A DNA stretch of 64,000 nt. It comes from Enterococcus sp. CSURQ0835 (GTDB taxonomy: Bacteria > Bacillota > Bacilli > Lactobacillales > Enterococcaceae). The stretch lies in NCBI RefSeq assembly GCF_902706605.1, contig NZ_CACSLH010000014.1:1-64000 (forward strand), written 5' to 3'. A program made the position numbers and the translations under genes. The notes beneath the pieces are model-generated. The model worked only from the letters and a program-made list of their open reading frames with translations, did no database searches and had not been told where the DNA came from. Positions 8,898 to 17,852 of the stretch are shown piece by piece (the stretch's first letter is position 1; every line of letters starts with the position of its first letter).

Positions 8898-9668
8898 TCA
8901 ACTTTTGTATTTAGGCTCTGCTTTACGAACGAGCTGAGGGTAATGGTTTTTGACGATGGTAAAAGCAGCTTCGACTTCTGGCGGGATCGTCACATGGGCT
9001 AAATAATTTTTTCCCTGTGGTCCATAACCATTTGCATCGTCACGTAAACGAGGAATCTCACCTAAAAGCAAACTGAGATAATGTTCCAAGTCCCACATTC
9101 CAAGCGGTGGATCTTGAAAATAAAGGTGCCCGTTACGTTTACTGACGGTGACGTGATAACTGGCAAAATCGATCGCTGTGATGTGAGGGGCGAATTTTTT
9201 TAAAGTGGCACTCATTCGGCGCTGCATCGTGGCATCTTGGATCAAAATCAAAGAACTTACGGGCCGGTGTTCAGCCTGCAACAAGTTGAGTAAGTTGGTG
9301 ATATTGTTACCGCAATTAGTGGAAGCTGTTTCTAAAAAATCTGGCTGAAGTTGATAGTTTTTTTCAAGGTAAGCCGCAAATAATTCCGCTTCAGTTGATT
9401 GGGAAAATATCGAGCTAGATTCAAGTGTCGCTTGTAAAGCTGCGGTCGTGTGGCCAACTCCGCCCACGATCACACTGGTTTTTGCCAGCTTTGCTTGCAA
9501 GGCGTGGGCAAATAAGTCACCACCAGCTAAAATACTTCCGCCAAACAATACGATAGCATCGGCTTGCTCGAGCCCAAAAGTTGTAGCTAAAGCGGTCGGT
9601 GTCAATTCTGGAAGTGCGCGCGGCCCGCAAAAAGCCGCTAAACAATTGATCGCTGAAACGAGTTCCAT
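8898..9668 (-). CDS. YdcF/DUF218-family protein
   Basis: This 256-residue protein has the Rossmann-like core of the DUF218 (YdcF/SanA/ElyC) family: DAIVLFGGS near residue 37, then TSVIVGGVGHTT, and later LILIQDATMQRRM. Related proteins bind nucleotide cofactors or affect the cell envelope, but no reaction is established. The start at 9668 lies seven bases after AGGAGG; upstream ATGs sit too close to or before that site. It shows no signal peptide or membrane segment, so it is probably cytosolic. It forms a unit of its own. Confidence 0.72.
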   Translation of the reverse strand: MELVSAINCLAAFCGPRALPELTPTALATTFGLEQADAIVLFGGSILAGGDLFAHALQAKLAKTSVIVGGVGHTTAALQATLESSSIFSQSTEAELFAAYLEKNYQLQPDFLETASTNCGNNITNLLNLLQAEHRPVSSLILIQDATMQRRMSATLKKFAPHITAIDFASYHVTVSKRNGHLYFQDPPLGMWDLEHYLSLLLGEIPRLRDDANGYGPQGKNYLAHVTIPPEVEAAFTIVKNHYPQLVRKAEPKYKS

Positions 9669-9764
9669 GACCATACCTCCTAATGTGAAACGTTTGCATT
9701 CAGTATAACAAAAAAGACTGCGCAAATTAAAGCCGCAGTCAGAAAAGAGCGATCAGTAAAAAAG

Positions 9765-10175
9765 TTACGCGTGGTAGACACAGTTGAAACGATCTTTTAA
9801 AAAATCGGCTTGCTGGTACACATTACCAGTCACTTTTAAGCGTGAAAAATCAGGCGCGACGCCAGCTTTAGTTTGACCAGAAGCGGTTAGTTCTAAAAAA
9901 ACAAAAACGTTGCTGAACAGTTCCGTACCATTGGAAAAGCTGCCTTTGTCAAGGATGCCGTAAACTTTTTGATCGAGCTGCAACACGATATCACCTTGAA
10001 AAAGGGGATCACCGTTAACATCATTGTGCCCAGAAAATTCCATTAAACGAACTTGCTCCAAAGATGTTTTGATCCCGCGATCATCTAGTACCATTTGATT
10101 TTTCAGATCCAGTTCGCTGACTTGTCCCATTCGTTTCAAAAAAGCATCCCACATTCGAAAGCGCAATTGTCCCAT
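9765..10175 (-). CDS. YopX-like protein
   Basis: This 136-residue protein resembles the YopX family: an N-terminal FRMWDAFLKRM, a central block with MEFSGHNDVNGDPLFQGDIV, and a C-terminal VTGNVYQQADFL. YopX proteins are mostly phage or prophage genes of unknown role. No other phage gene is nearby, so this may be a domesticated copy. The start at 10175 follows GAGGAAA. It lies between uvrC and the DUF218 gene, on the same strand as both. Confidence 0.65.
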   Translation of the reverse strand: MGQLRFRMWDAFLKRMGQVSELDLKNQMVLDDRGIKTSLEQVRLMEFSGHNDVNGDPLFQGDIVLQLDQKVYGILDKGSFSNGTELFSNVFVFLELTASGQTKAGVAPDFSRLKVTGNVYQQADFLKDRFNCVYHA

Positions 10176-10281
10176 CTGTGTTTCCTCACTTCCCATTTTG
10201 CTTTTATTGTACGAGAAAAAGTTATCCGCAGCAAAAAAGCCGCCTGTTGGGACGACTTTTACTTGCTGGTGAGGGTTAGTG

Positions 10282-12081
10282 TTAAGACTCGCTTAATTTT
10301 TCTTTCAAAGCTTGAGCCACTTTTTGCGGGACCCCGATTTGTTGGATCTCAGTCACTGAAGCTTGTTGAATATTTTTCAATGATTTGAAATGTTTCAATA
10401 AAGCTTGTTTCCGTTTAGGGCCCAAACCGTCGACATCATCGAGCTTAGAAGAAAAACTATTTTTACTGCGTAACTGACGGTGAAAGGTGATCGCAAAACG
10501 ATGGACTTCATCTTGAATGCGATTGAGTAAGAAAAATTCGGTTGAGTTGCGTTCTAACGAAACGGTTGCTAGTTGCGGGCCAAAAATCAATTCACTCGTG
10601 CGATGCCGATCATCTTTGACTAAGCCGGCAACAGGGATATCTAAACCTAATTGATTTTCTAGCACTTCCTTGGCTGCGTCAACTTGGCCTTTGCCGCCAT
10701 CGATCATGATGAGATCAGGGCGTTTCAAATCGTCTTTTAACACGCGAGAGTAGCGACGATAGATCACTTCTCGCATCGAAGCGTAGTCATCCGGACCGGT
10801 CACGGTTTTGATTTTATATTTGCGGTATGATTTTTTTTCTGGTTTGCCATTGACAAAAACCACCATCGCCGACACTGGATTTGTTCCCATCGTGTTTGAG
10901 TTGTCAAACGCTTCGATCCGGACTGGAGTCGAAATGCCTAGTGCTTGACCAAGCCGTTCGACTGCACCGGCTGTCCGTTCTTCTTTCCGCTCGATCAAAT
11001 CAAATTTTTGTTGTAAGCCGATCTTTGCATTTTTATTGGCTAGTTCGACTAATTTTTTCTTTTCACCCCGCTGAGGTTGCAAAACTTTCGTCCCGACGAC
11101 AGCTTCGACAGCTAGCGGATCGATCTCTTTGGGGATCAAAATTTCTTTCGGGACTAAATGCTCCGCTTCTTGATAAAATTGTCCGATATAGGTCAATAAG
11201 TCATCAGTTGCTTCTTTATAAAATGGGAATAGTGAGATCTCTCGTTCAATGACTTTTCCTTGGCGTACAAAGAAAACTTGGACACACATCCAACCTTTAT
11301 CGATCGCATAACCAAAAACATCACGGTCTAAAAAGTCGGTCTTCGTCATTTTTTGGCGGGTCATCACGGTTTCAATCGCTTTGATCTGATCGCGATATTC
11401 AGCGGCTTTTTCAAATTCCAATTTTTCGGTTGCGTCTTCCATCTGAGCTTTTAATTTTTTTTCAAAGGCGACATGACCACCATTGAAAAATTGTTTGATC
11501 TCTTCCACCATTTTTTGATAAACGGCAGGGTCGACCTTAAACGCGTATGGGCATAAACATTGGCCTAGGTGGTAATACAGACAAGGTGTTTTTTGACTGG
11601 GGCCGCACTTTCGTAACGGGAATAAGCGGTCTAAGATTTTTTTAGTTTCGTTTGCGGCGCCGACATCTGGATAAGGTCCAAAATAAGTGCCGCCGTCTTT
11701 CAATACTTTCCGCGTAATCAACAAGCGTGGATACTTTTCATTGGTGATCTTGATGAACGGATACGTTTTATCATCTTTTAGCATGATGTTGTACTTCGGA
11801 TCATTTTTCTTGATCAAATTGATCTCAAGTAGCAACGCTTCGATGTTTGATTCGGTGACGATGTATTCAAAGTCGTCGATCTCACTGACTAAGTGTTCGG
11901 TTTTTGTATTGTGGCTGCCTGTAAAATAAGAGCGGACGCGATTTTTTAAAATCTTCGCTTTCCCGACATAGATGATGGTGCCGTTTTTATCTTTCATCAA
12001 ATAACAGCCCGGCTGATCAGGTAACAATGCTAATTTATTTTTGATGCGCTCGTTCGTAAGACTCACCCCATTTATAATCAA
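10282..12081 (-). CDS. uvrC: Excinuclease ABC subunit C
   Basis: UvrC makes both incisions in nucleotide excision repair after UvrAB loads on the lesion. Visible domains are the N-terminal GIY-YIG nuclease (PGCYLMKD...IIYVGKAK), a UVR motif ([17 protein letters not shown], about residues 210-230), the RNase H-like C-terminal nuclease ([20 protein letters not shown]) and a helix-hairpin-helix end ([16 protein letters not shown]). The start is uncertain. The frame opens at TTG 12081 without a ribosome-binding site. GGGGTGAG lies just upstream of ACG (12057), at the position where family alignment expects Met (TNERIKNKL). GTG at 12066 is another option. Total length is 590-599 residues. Confidence 0.95.
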   Translation of the reverse strand: MIINGVSLTNERIKNKLALLPDQPGCYLMKDKNGTIIYVGKAKILKNRVRSYFTGSHNTKTEHLVSEIDDFEYIVTESNIEALLLEINLIKKNDPKYNIMLKDDKTYPFIKITNEKYPRLLITRKVLKDGGTYFGPYPDVGAANETKKILDRLFPLRKCGPSQKTPCLYYHLGQCLCPYAFKVDPAVYQKMVEEIKQFFNGGHVAFEKKLKAQMEDATEKLEFEKAAEYRDQIKAIETVMTRQKMTKTDFLDRDVFGYAIDKGWMCVQVFFVRQGKVIEREISLFPFYKEATDDLLTYIGQFYQEAEHLVPKEILIPKEIDPLAVEAVVGTKVLQPQRGEKKKLVELANKNAKIGLQQKFDLIERKEERTAGAVERLGQALGISTPVRIEAFDNSNTMGTNPVSAMVVFVNGKPEKKSYRKYKIKTVTGPDDYASMREVIYRRYSRVLKDDLKRPDLIMIDGGKGQVDAAKEVLENQLGLDIPVAGLVKDDRHRTSELIFGPQLATVSLERNSTEFFLLNRIQDEVHRFAITFHRQLRSKNSFSSKLDDVDGLGPKRKQALLKHFKSLKNIQQASVTEIQQIGVPQKVAQALKEKLSES

Positions 12082-12109
12082 TAGAAATTATCAGCTGAGA
12101 AACGTTCTC

Positions 12110-12138
12110 ATTATAGCATGAAAGTCAAGTTTCGTCAG
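12110..12138 (-). promoter_or_regulatory. uvrC promoter
   Basis: On the minus strand, CTGACG and TATAAT are 17 bases apart. A palindrome TGAGAA-ACG-TTCTCA (12096-12110) follows the -10 directly, across the expected transcription start. Confidence 0.5.
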
Positions 12139-12252
12139 TTGATTGTGGCTGGCTTGCTCGTTTCTTAAATAGAAAATTAAAAACTAGCTCTGACTTGACG
12201 CTTAGAAGCTAGAGGAGCTATCCTTGAAGCAGAGAATTGAAGGAGGTACCGT

Positions 12253-12465
12253 ATGAAACTTAGTGCACGGAATCAATTAAAAGGAACGATCGTTGAGATC
12301 AAAAAAGGTGCCGTGAATGGGATCGTTGTGATCGAGTTACCAGATGGGCAAAAAGTTTCTGCTGATATCACGTTGAATGCGATCGCTGAATTAGACTTAG
12401 CTGTCGGACAAACCGCCTACGCTGTGATCAAAGCGACTTCGGTGATGGTGGGAGTCGACGAATAA
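12253..12465 (+). CDS. Molbindin-like TOBE/Mop-domain protein
   Basis: This 70-residue protein consists of one TOBE/Mop domain (SARNQLKGTIVEIKKGAVNG ... VSADIT ... LDLAVGQTAYAVIKATSVMVG). Such molbindins assemble into rings that store or buffer molybdate or tungstate. AGGAGG precedes the start at good spacing, with a weak promoter (TTGACG-18-TATCCT, 12195-12224) before it. No molybdenum-cofactor gene is nearby, so the bound anion is inferred from the family. Confidence 0.8.
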   Translation: MKLSARNQLKGTIVEIKKGAVNGIVVIELPDGQKVSADITLNAIAELDLAVGQTAYAVIKATSVMVGVDE

Positions 12466-12556
12466 AAGAAACAGCGGTCCAAAAAAAGGGCGGCTATTTT
12501 AGTTTGCAAAGTTAGTGTAAACGATATACAGATATAAAGGACAAAGGAGTCAGAAG

Positions 12557-13492
12557 ATGACACAAGGAGAAAAGACAGTTCATTTGATGGGCACCGTAAT
12601 CCGTTTGTGGATCGAACACGCCCAGCCAGCGGAAATTTTGCTGGAAGCTGAGCGACGATTGATCGATTACGAAAAACGTTTTTCGGCTAATGATGAGAGC
12701 TCTGAATTGAATCAAATCAAACACAATGCCGGGATCAAACCAGTCAAAGTCGATCCCGAATTATTTTATTTGATCGCAGTAGGTAAAAAGCATTCACTAG
12801 CAAAAGATAGTTTGCTGAATGTTGCGATCGGGCCACTGATTCAGACATGGCGGATCGGGTTTAACGATGCTAAGCAACCAACTGAAACGGAGATCAAGGC
12901 ATTGTTAAAGATCATCGACCCGCAAAAAATCGAATTAAATGAAGCTGAACAAACCGTTTTTCTAACGGAAAAGGGCATGGCACTTGATCTGGGTTCACTA
13001 GCGAAAGGCTATTTTGCCGATGAATTGTTAGCTTATTTCAAAAGTGTCGACGTTAGCGCAGCCTTGATCGACCTCGGCGGTAATATTTTGACGTACGGTC
13101 CGGCACCTAAACACGCAGATCACTATTGGCGGATCGGGATTCAAAATCCTTTTTCAAAGCGCGGTGATTATGCGCTAGTTGTCAAAGTCAAAGATCAGTC
13201 TCTTGTGACTTCAGGTGTTTACGAACGAGCCGCTGAATTTAACGGCAAGACTTATCATCATATTTTTGATAGCCAGACCGGCTACCCGTTAGAAACGGCG
13301 GTGACCAGTTTGACGGTGATCTCGCCGAAATCTTTAGATGGTGAGATTTGGACGACGCGTTTGTTTGGTAAATCCCCTGAAGAAATCATTGCGACACTGA
13401 ATGCCTATGATCTTTTCGGCATCGTGATCACAAACGACGGTGAGATCGTCTACTCGGAAGCGCTAGGACCGCAGTTGACATTTAATCAATGA
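12557..13492 (+). CDS. apbE: FAD:protein FMN transferase (ApbE-like), cytosolic
   Basis: This 311-residue flavinyl transferase moves FMN from FAD onto a Ser/Thr of target proteins in a D-x-x-S-G-A-S/T motif. Visible features are the N-terminal MGTVIRLWIE, the DYEKRFSANDESSELN segment, the DLGSLAKGYFAD loop, LIDLGGNI, HHIFDSQTGYP, and the metal-site region LDGEIWTTRLFG near the end. There is no signal peptide or lipobox, unlike the exported ApbE proteins, so it should act in the cytosol. That fits the cytosolic target encoded 1 kb downstream, which carries three such motifs. The start follows AAAGGAG. Confidence 0.92.
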   Translation: MTQGEKTVHLMGTVIRLWIEHAQPAEILLEAERRLIDYEKRFSANDESSELNQIKHNAGIKPVKVDPELFYLIAVGKKHSLAKDSLLNVAIGPLIQTWRIGFNDAKQPTETEIKALLKIIDPQKIELNEAEQTVFLTEKGMALDLGSLAKGYFADELLAYFKSVDVSAALIDLGGNILTYGPAPKHADHYWRIGIQNPFSKRGDYALVVKVKDQSLVTSGVYERAAEFNGKTYHHIFDSQTGYPLETAVTSLTVISPKSLDGEIWTTRLFGKSPEEIIATLNAYDLFGIVITNDGEIVYSEALGPQLTFNQ

Positions 13493-13527
13493 TTTTTCAA
13501 ATGCCCATAAAAAAAATTGATAATTTG

Positions 13528-13572
13528 AACGAGTTTTTTCTGTCTGGTTTAGCGGAAGAAACTCGTTTTTTG
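13528..13572 (+). terminator. apbE terminator
   Basis: The AACGAGTTTTTTC / GAAGAAACTCG hairpin is followed by TTTTTTG, shortly after the apbE stop. Confidence 0.75.
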
Positions 13573-13731
13573 TTATATATTTTTTTATATTGTGAAGGAG
13601 AAATGAGAAGAGGAACAATAAAACATGATGTTTACACTTATTTTTTCTACAGCTTGGAAGTATTAAGCAATTATTTCACGAGTGATGAAGTGACTACGTT
13701 GTTTTTCTATATAATTTTTTATATATATTGT

Positions 13732-13760
13732 TTGACAGGGAAGTTTGAAAGGGCTATTAT
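13732..13760 (+). promoter_or_regulatory. Strong sigma-A promoter of the FMN-reductase pair
   Basis: A consensus TTGACA (13732-13737) is 17 bases from TATTAT (13755-13760). The region 13573-13731 upstream is very AT-rich and holds no supportable gene. Confidence 0.85.
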
Positions 13761-13827
13761 CAGTGTGCAAATAAATGTGAAGCGACACACAATTTTATTC
13801 GTTGCACAAGAGAAAGGACGTTTCCTC

Positions 13828-14436
13828 ATGAAAAAATTTATCGGCTTAGTCGGAACGAATTCAGATGAGTCAACCAACCGTAAATTATTGCAATATATAA
13901 AAAAACATTTTGCTGACAAAGCGGAGATTGAATTAGTCGAGATTAAAGACATCCCGCTGTTCAATAAACCAGCTGATCGCAAAGTGCCAGAAATTGTAAA
14001 AGAAATTGCTGACAAGATTGAAAAATCCGATGGCGTGATCATCAGCACCCCTGAATATGATCACTCTGCTCCGGCTGCATTGATCAATGCATTGAACTGG
14101 TTGTCCTATGGCATTTATCCGTTTGTTGACAAACCAGTCATGATCACAGGTGCTTCTTTTGGAACGTTAGGTTCTTCTAGAGCCCAAGCACAATTGCGAC
14201 AAGTCTTGGATGCGCCAGAATTAAAAGCGCGGATCATGCCAAGTTCAGAATATTTATTAGGGCACTCTTTACAAGCTTTTGATCCAGAAGGTAACTTGAT
14301 GAATGCCGAGCAAGTCGAAAAGTTAAATGGCTTATTTGAAGACTTTTTGAATTTTGTCGAGATCACAAGTCATTTGAATCACAACCATGCAGCAAATAAA
14401 AAAGCTGCTGAAAATTTTGATTGGGCGACACTTTAA
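13828..14436 (+). CDS. NAD(P)H-dependent FMN reductase
   Basis: This 202-residue flavodoxin-fold reductase transfers electrons from NAD(P)H to FMN. The N-terminal phosphate-binding loop GTNSDESTNRKLLQ, the DIPLFNKPAD segment, STPEYDHSAPAALINALNWL and the GASFGTLGSSRAQ loop are those of the FMN_red (SsuE/ArsH-like) family. The frame is open back to 13489, but the start is placed at 13828 after GAAAGGA because the promoter lies at 13732-13760. It is followed 33 bases later by a paralogue that carries extra domains, and the two are probably co-transcribed. Confidence 0.88.
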   Translation: MKKFIGLVGTNSDESTNRKLLQYIKKHFADKAEIELVEIKDIPLFNKPADRKVPEIVKEIADKIEKSDGVIISTPEYDHSAPAALINALNWLSYGIYPFVDKPVMITGASFGTLGSSRAQAQLRQVLDAPELKARIMPSSEYLLGHSLQAFDPEGNLMNAEQVEKLNGLFEDFLNFVEITSHLNHNHAANKKAAENFDWATL

Positions 14437-14469
14437 CAAACGAACTGTAGTGAAAAAGGAGAGATCATT

Positions 14470-15771
14470 ATGAAATTAGTCGGGATCGTGGGATCGAACG
14501 CCGATTTTTCCCATAACCGTTTACTGTTACAATATATCGCTAAAGAATTCAGCACGTTGTTTGATTTAGAAATTTTAGAGATCAAAGACATTCCATTGTT
14601 CAATCAAAGCCGGGATCAAACACAAAGTGTCCCAATCCAAAACATGGCGCGCAAAATCATGCAAGCTGATGGTGTGATCATTGCTACACCTGAACATAAT
14701 CACACGGTGCCCGCTGGTTTGAAAAGTGTCATTGAGTGGTTGTCTTTTAAGATCCATCCATTAGAAAACAAACCCGTTATGATCGTGGGGAGTTCATATT
14801 ATGATCAAGGAACGTCACGCGCGCAATTGCATTTGCGCCAAATCTTGGACTCACCTGGTGTCAACGCGATCGTAATGCCCGGCAATGAGTTTTTACTAGG
14901 AAATGTCAAAGATGCGTTTGATGATAATGGTAATTTGAAAGATGAAGGCACACGAAACTTTTTAGGCAGCACATTGCAAAAATTCGTGCAGTTCATCGAA
15001 GTCATTTCAAAATTAGACGGCGCCCAACCAAAAGATATGCCAGAAGATCTACATGCGAAAGGCAAAATCGCTACAACTATCGAAGACGTGGACATGGCGG
15101 CTGATGATTGGGTGGAACAAGCTTCTGCCAAAGTTGACGCAGTTAAAGGTGACACTTACGTTGAATTAGATCGTGGTGTACTGACCGTTGATCAAATCGA
15201 CGCCTTTTTGAAATCGATGCCGATGGAATTAACCTATGCCGATAGCAACAACCAGTTTTTATATTACAATCACAACGCAGAAGCTGATGAAATGTTTGCG
15301 AAACGTCAACTAGGCCAAGTCGGCAATCCGTTAGCTAATTGCCATCCACCACAAGCTTATAAAAATGTTGAGTGGGTGATTCAACAATTGCGTTCAGGTA
15401 AACAAGACGTGGTGCGTGTGCATGTTCCAACTCATGGACCTGATAAATTCGTTGTTCACAATTACCAAGCCATCCATGATGACGACGGCAATTACATGGG
15501 AATCAATGAATACATCTTAGATTTCAAACCGATTGTGGACTGGTATTTGAAACAAACGGGTCAACAACTAGCTGGTGCGCCACAAGCCGATGCGGTATCT
15601 GGTGCTTCAGAAAAAGCAGCCGGTCCTGCTGCCCCCGCGGCTGATGCGGTATCTGGCGCTTCAGAAAAAGCAGCTGCTCCTACTGCAGCACCAGCAACGC
15701 CACCAGTTTCAAAACCAACCGCAGTCAAACCTGACGCCGTTTCCGGAGCTTCTGAAAATGGCTTAAGTTAA
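14470..15771 (+). CDS. FMN reductase-PAS fusion with three flavinylation motifs
   Basis: This 433-residue protein has three parts. Residues 1-180 are an NAD(P)H:FMN reductase domain like that of its neighbour ([28 protein letters not shown]). Residues about 236-357 match the PAS domain of DUF438-type proteins ([48 protein letters not shown]). Residues 365-433 form an Ala/Pro-rich linker with three DAVSGAS motifs at 374, 392 and 422. Each matches the ApbE acceptor motif, with FMN predicted on Ser380, Ser398 and Ser428. There is no signal peptide. With the cytosolic ApbE encoded upstream, I infer a soluble multi-flavin electron carrier or reductase. Its final acceptor is unknown. Confidence 0.9.
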   Translation: MKLVGIVGSNADFSHNRLLLQYIAKEFSTLFDLEILEIKDIPLFNQSRDQTQSVPIQNMARKIMQADGVIIATPEHNHTVPAGLKSVIEWLSFKIHPLENKPVMIVGSSYYDQGTSRAQLHLRQILDSPGVNAIVMPGNEFLLGNVKDAFDDNGNLKDEGTRNFLGSTLQKFVQFIEVISKLDGAQPKDMPEDLHAKGKIATTIEDVDMAADDWVEQASAKVDAVKGDTYVELDRGVLTVDQIDAFLKSMPMELTYADSNNQFLYYNHNAEADEMFAKRQLGQVGNPLANCHPPQAYKNVEWVIQQLRSGKQDVVRVHVPTHGPDKFVVHNYQAIHDDDGNYMGINEYILDFKPIVDWYLKQTGQQLAGAPQADAVSGASEKAAGPAAPAADAVSGASEKAAAPTAAPATPPVSKPTAVKPDAVSGASENGLS

Positions 15772-15803
15772 CTAATCGTTTAAAGTATTAATCGCGCTAA
15801 GCA

Positions 15804-15842
15804 AACAGCCGACCATTCCTTCTAGAATGGTCGGCTGTTTTA
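15804..15842 (+). terminator. Terminator of the FMN-reductase pair
   Basis: ACAGCCGACCATTC and GAATGGTCGGCTGT form a 14-bp perfect stem followed by TTTT. Confidence 0.85.
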
Positions 15843-15876
15843 CGTTGGCTCATTTTTGGTAAAGGTAGTGAAGCGA

Positions 15877-16368
15877 TTAAAATTCTTTTTTGCTTGCGTG
15901 TAGTTTTTTCATCATCTTTTTTTCACGTTGAGCACTGACACGATACAAGACATGGCTGTTGCTGAGGATCAACAGGCCAATGATCACTAAGAGAAAAATC
16001 GGAAGTGACCAATGAAAATGAAAACTTTCCGCTAATTCGTGAGTGGAGGCAATCCCATTTAATAAACCGGCAAATGAAACATACAGCCAAGCAGTCGCTT
16101 TATTTAAAATCGTAAATAATTTTTTGAGATCAGCATCATCCACTGTACTTTCAAAAAGAATTTTTTTGGTTCGTTTACGTTCTAAATATATTTTTAAAGG
16201 CGGAATGAACCAATAAAGATCGGGAACTGATTTGGTTTGTCGCGCGTTAGCCGCAAATTTTTCTAACTGTGCTTCTTGCTCACTGACTTCCATCATCCCT
16301 TGATAAAGTGGAAACGTATAGAGGAGCCAATCCCCTAAAAAATTAAAACAAGCCATGACTTGATCCAT
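15877..16368 (-). CDS. Membrane protein of unknown function
   Basis: This 163-residue protein is of a family I do not recognise. Two hydrophobic segments are visible (about residues 93-113, AWLYVSFAGLLNGIAS, and 119-139, LPIFLLVIIGLLIL), and the C-terminus is strongly basic (REKKMMKKLHASKKE). The start at 16368 is preferred because AGAGAGGG lies just upstream; the frame extends to 16425 without such a site. It is convergent with the flavinylated-protein gene. Confidence 0.6.
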   Translation of the reverse strand: MDQVMACFNFLGDWLLYTFPLYQGMMEVSEQEAQLEKFAANARQTKSVPDLYWFIPPLKIYLERKRTKKILFESTVDDADLKKLFTILNKATAWLYVSFAGLLNGIASTHELAESFHFHWSLPIFLLVIIGLLILSNSHVLYRVSAQREKKMMKKLHASKKEF

Positions 16369-16566
16369 GGGAACCCTCTCTTTTCTGATTATAAAGTCAT
16401 CTTTTTTTGCTAAAAGATCTAGCACTGTTTAAGCAGTTGAAGTGCTAGATCACGAAACACTTACTAGCTAAATGATAGTTGAAAAGAATTTTTTTGTCAG
16501 GTTTCAAGCATAAAAAGGGACTGTTCTCCTATTTATGAATAGAAAAGAATGTGAGGAAGGAATTAG

Positions 16567-17532
16567 ATGAAAAAAAGTTATCCACTATTACTGGCTTTAT
16601 TAGCACTGAGCTTAACTGGTTGTAGCCAGAAAAACACTAAAAAAGCTGTGTCACCAGCCAAGGTCAATGTTTCGGAAACTTACGAAAGTTCTCAGACGAT
16701 TCACCAAGGGACTGAAGCACAAAATTCAGAAGCCTCTGATAGTCAAGAAAATAAATCAGCTGAAATCAAACAAACGACAGAAACGAACGATTGGAATACG
16801 ACCAAAGAAAAAGAATTAGCTGTTTTTATGTCTAGCTGGGGAGCTGAAATGGGGCAAACGTATCAAGCTTATAGTCCGAGTAATAACAGTGATTTTTATG
16901 GGATCAAATTTCCCAACGATTTATTAAATGGAAGCCGCAATGTCAAAGTTAGTGGTCAAGTAGTCAAGCTTCATTGGTCAAAGGATGGCAATGGGTCTGA
17001 TTATCAAGTAGTTGCTGCTTATTCCGATAGTGCCACTGCAAATTATGGTGGGAAGCATTTTTATTTATTTGCGTTAGTCAGTGGTCAGCCTCAGACATTG
17101 GTCACGATGCAAAACCAAGGCAATGAAGATAATTCGATTGAATTTAAAGAGACAGAGAATCAAGATTTACGCAATGGGTTTGCGCAAATTGTTGGCGGAG
17201 ACACAAGCCAACCACAAACTTCAAAACAAACTACAACAAATAATGAACCCATTACGACTGAAGCAGAAGCCGATCGTTTGATTCGAAAAGGGAACATCCC
17301 CGATTACCATGATCAACCACCGTACGTAGTCAGTTCAAAAGCACAAACAGATGGTAGTTATGTTTTAACGATCACATCAGGAGCTAAAGGCCAAGATATT
17401 TTTACGCTGACACCTAATGATGATGGTACCGTCCACATCCATGTCCAATATGGTTCGGGGGAAGGTGGAAAATTTACTTTGTTTCCTGATCAAAGTTCCC
17501 ACGGGCCAACTGATGTCACCGTGGAAAGATAA
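16567..17532 (+). CDS. DUF4767-type lipoprotein
   Basis: This 321-residue lipoprotein has a signal peptide that ends in the lipobox LSLTGC. A Ser/Thr/Gln-rich linker leads to a domain (about residues 75-215) resembling DUF4767, with LAVFMSSWGAEMGQTYQAY and the VVAAYSDS strand. A second, smaller C-terminal domain (about 235-321) begins ITTEAEADRLIRKGNIPDY. It should be anchored on the outer face of the membrane. Its role is unknown. It appears to be monocistronic. Confidence 0.75.
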   Translation: MKKSYPLLLALLALSLTGCSQKNTKKAVSPAKVNVSETYESSQTIHQGTEAQNSEASDSQENKSAEIKQTTETNDWNTTKEKELAVFMSSWGAEMGQTYQAYSPSNNSDFYGIKFPNDLLNGSRNVKVSGQVVKLHWSKDGNGSDYQVVAAYSDSATANYGGKHFYLFALVSGQPQTLVTMQNQGNEDNSIEFKETENQDLRNGFAQIVGGDTSQPQTSKQTTTNNEPITTEAEADRLIRKGNIPDYHDQPPYVVSSKAQTDGSYVLTITSGAKGQDIFTLTPNDDGTVHIHVQYGSGEGGKFTLFPDQSSHGPTDVTVER

Positions 17533-17561
17533 GGTGAATTTCGAAAAATTTTAATCAGCAA

Positions 17562-17590
17562 TTGTATTTCGTACATTTCTTCACTATACT
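17562..17590 (+). promoter_or_regulatory. Promoter of leader RNA copy A
   Basis: TTGTAT (17562-17567) and TATACT (17585-17590) are 17 bases apart. Transcription would begin near 17597. Confidence 0.75.
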
Positions 17591-17596
17591 AAGGAC

Positions 17597-17770
17597 AATG
17601 ATAAGCTGAGGAGGTGAAGGGATGCGTAGACGAATAGCTAAGCGGTGATTTTTGCTAATCCCGAGTCTTAGAGTTTCTAAGTCGCTAAAAACTAAACGCA
17701 TGCCTTCACGTAATAGGTAAACGATTCAAATTGACTGAAGCATGCTGTTAAAGATGCTTTTTTTTTAGTG
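17597..17770 (+). ncRNA. Structured leader RNA, copy A (candidate riboswitch or attenuator)
   Basis: The predicted 170-nt leader has these elements in order: ATGATAA, the ribosome-binding site AGGAGGTGAAGG (17628-17640), an 8-codon ORF (MRRRIAKR, 17642-17668), a perfect hairpin CTTAGA-GTT-TCTAAG (about 17667-17681), and CGCATGCCTTCAC (17697-17709), which can pair with GTGAAGGGATGCG at one mismatch and so hide the ribosome-binding site and start codon. TTCAAATTGACTGAAG and a terminator hairpin AGCAT...ATGCT with eight T residues (to about 17766) follow. The same elements recur at 39100-39352. The TVP38/YdjY genes lie downstream. No known Rfam class is recognised. Confidence 0.65.
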
Positions 17771-17852
17771 TGCTTAAAATCTCTAGTGAAAGGATGAGCA
17801 GGGCAGTCAACTAGTTAGTTGAAAAATAGAAAGAAGATGGGGAAAGAATAGA

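Noticed and set aside
9448-9708. Plus-strand frame inside the DUF218 gene
   Set aside because: A shadow of the real minus-strand gene, which has a good ribosome-binding site and family motifs.
12096-12138. LexA/SOS box at uvrC
   Set aside because: The Gram-positive box needs GAAC-N4-GTTC. The palindrome here is TGAGAA-ACG-TTCTCA and does not match.
13489-13827. An in-frame N-terminal extension of 113 residues before the FMN reductase
   Set aside because: It contains the apbE terminator and a consensus promoter, is AT-rich and unlike any domain. The family N-terminus and ribosome-binding site place the start at 13828.
17642-17668. Type I toxin peptide in leader copy A (and its counterpart in copy B)
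   Set aside because: The ORFs are only 7-8 codons, have no hydrophobic stretch and differ in sequence. They look like regulatory mini-ORFs.
17597-17770. T-box, SAM, purine or manganese riboswitch
   Set aside because: No T-box specifier/antiterminator (GGTGG), no SAM-I or SAM-III core and no yybP-ykoY core is visible in either leader copy.
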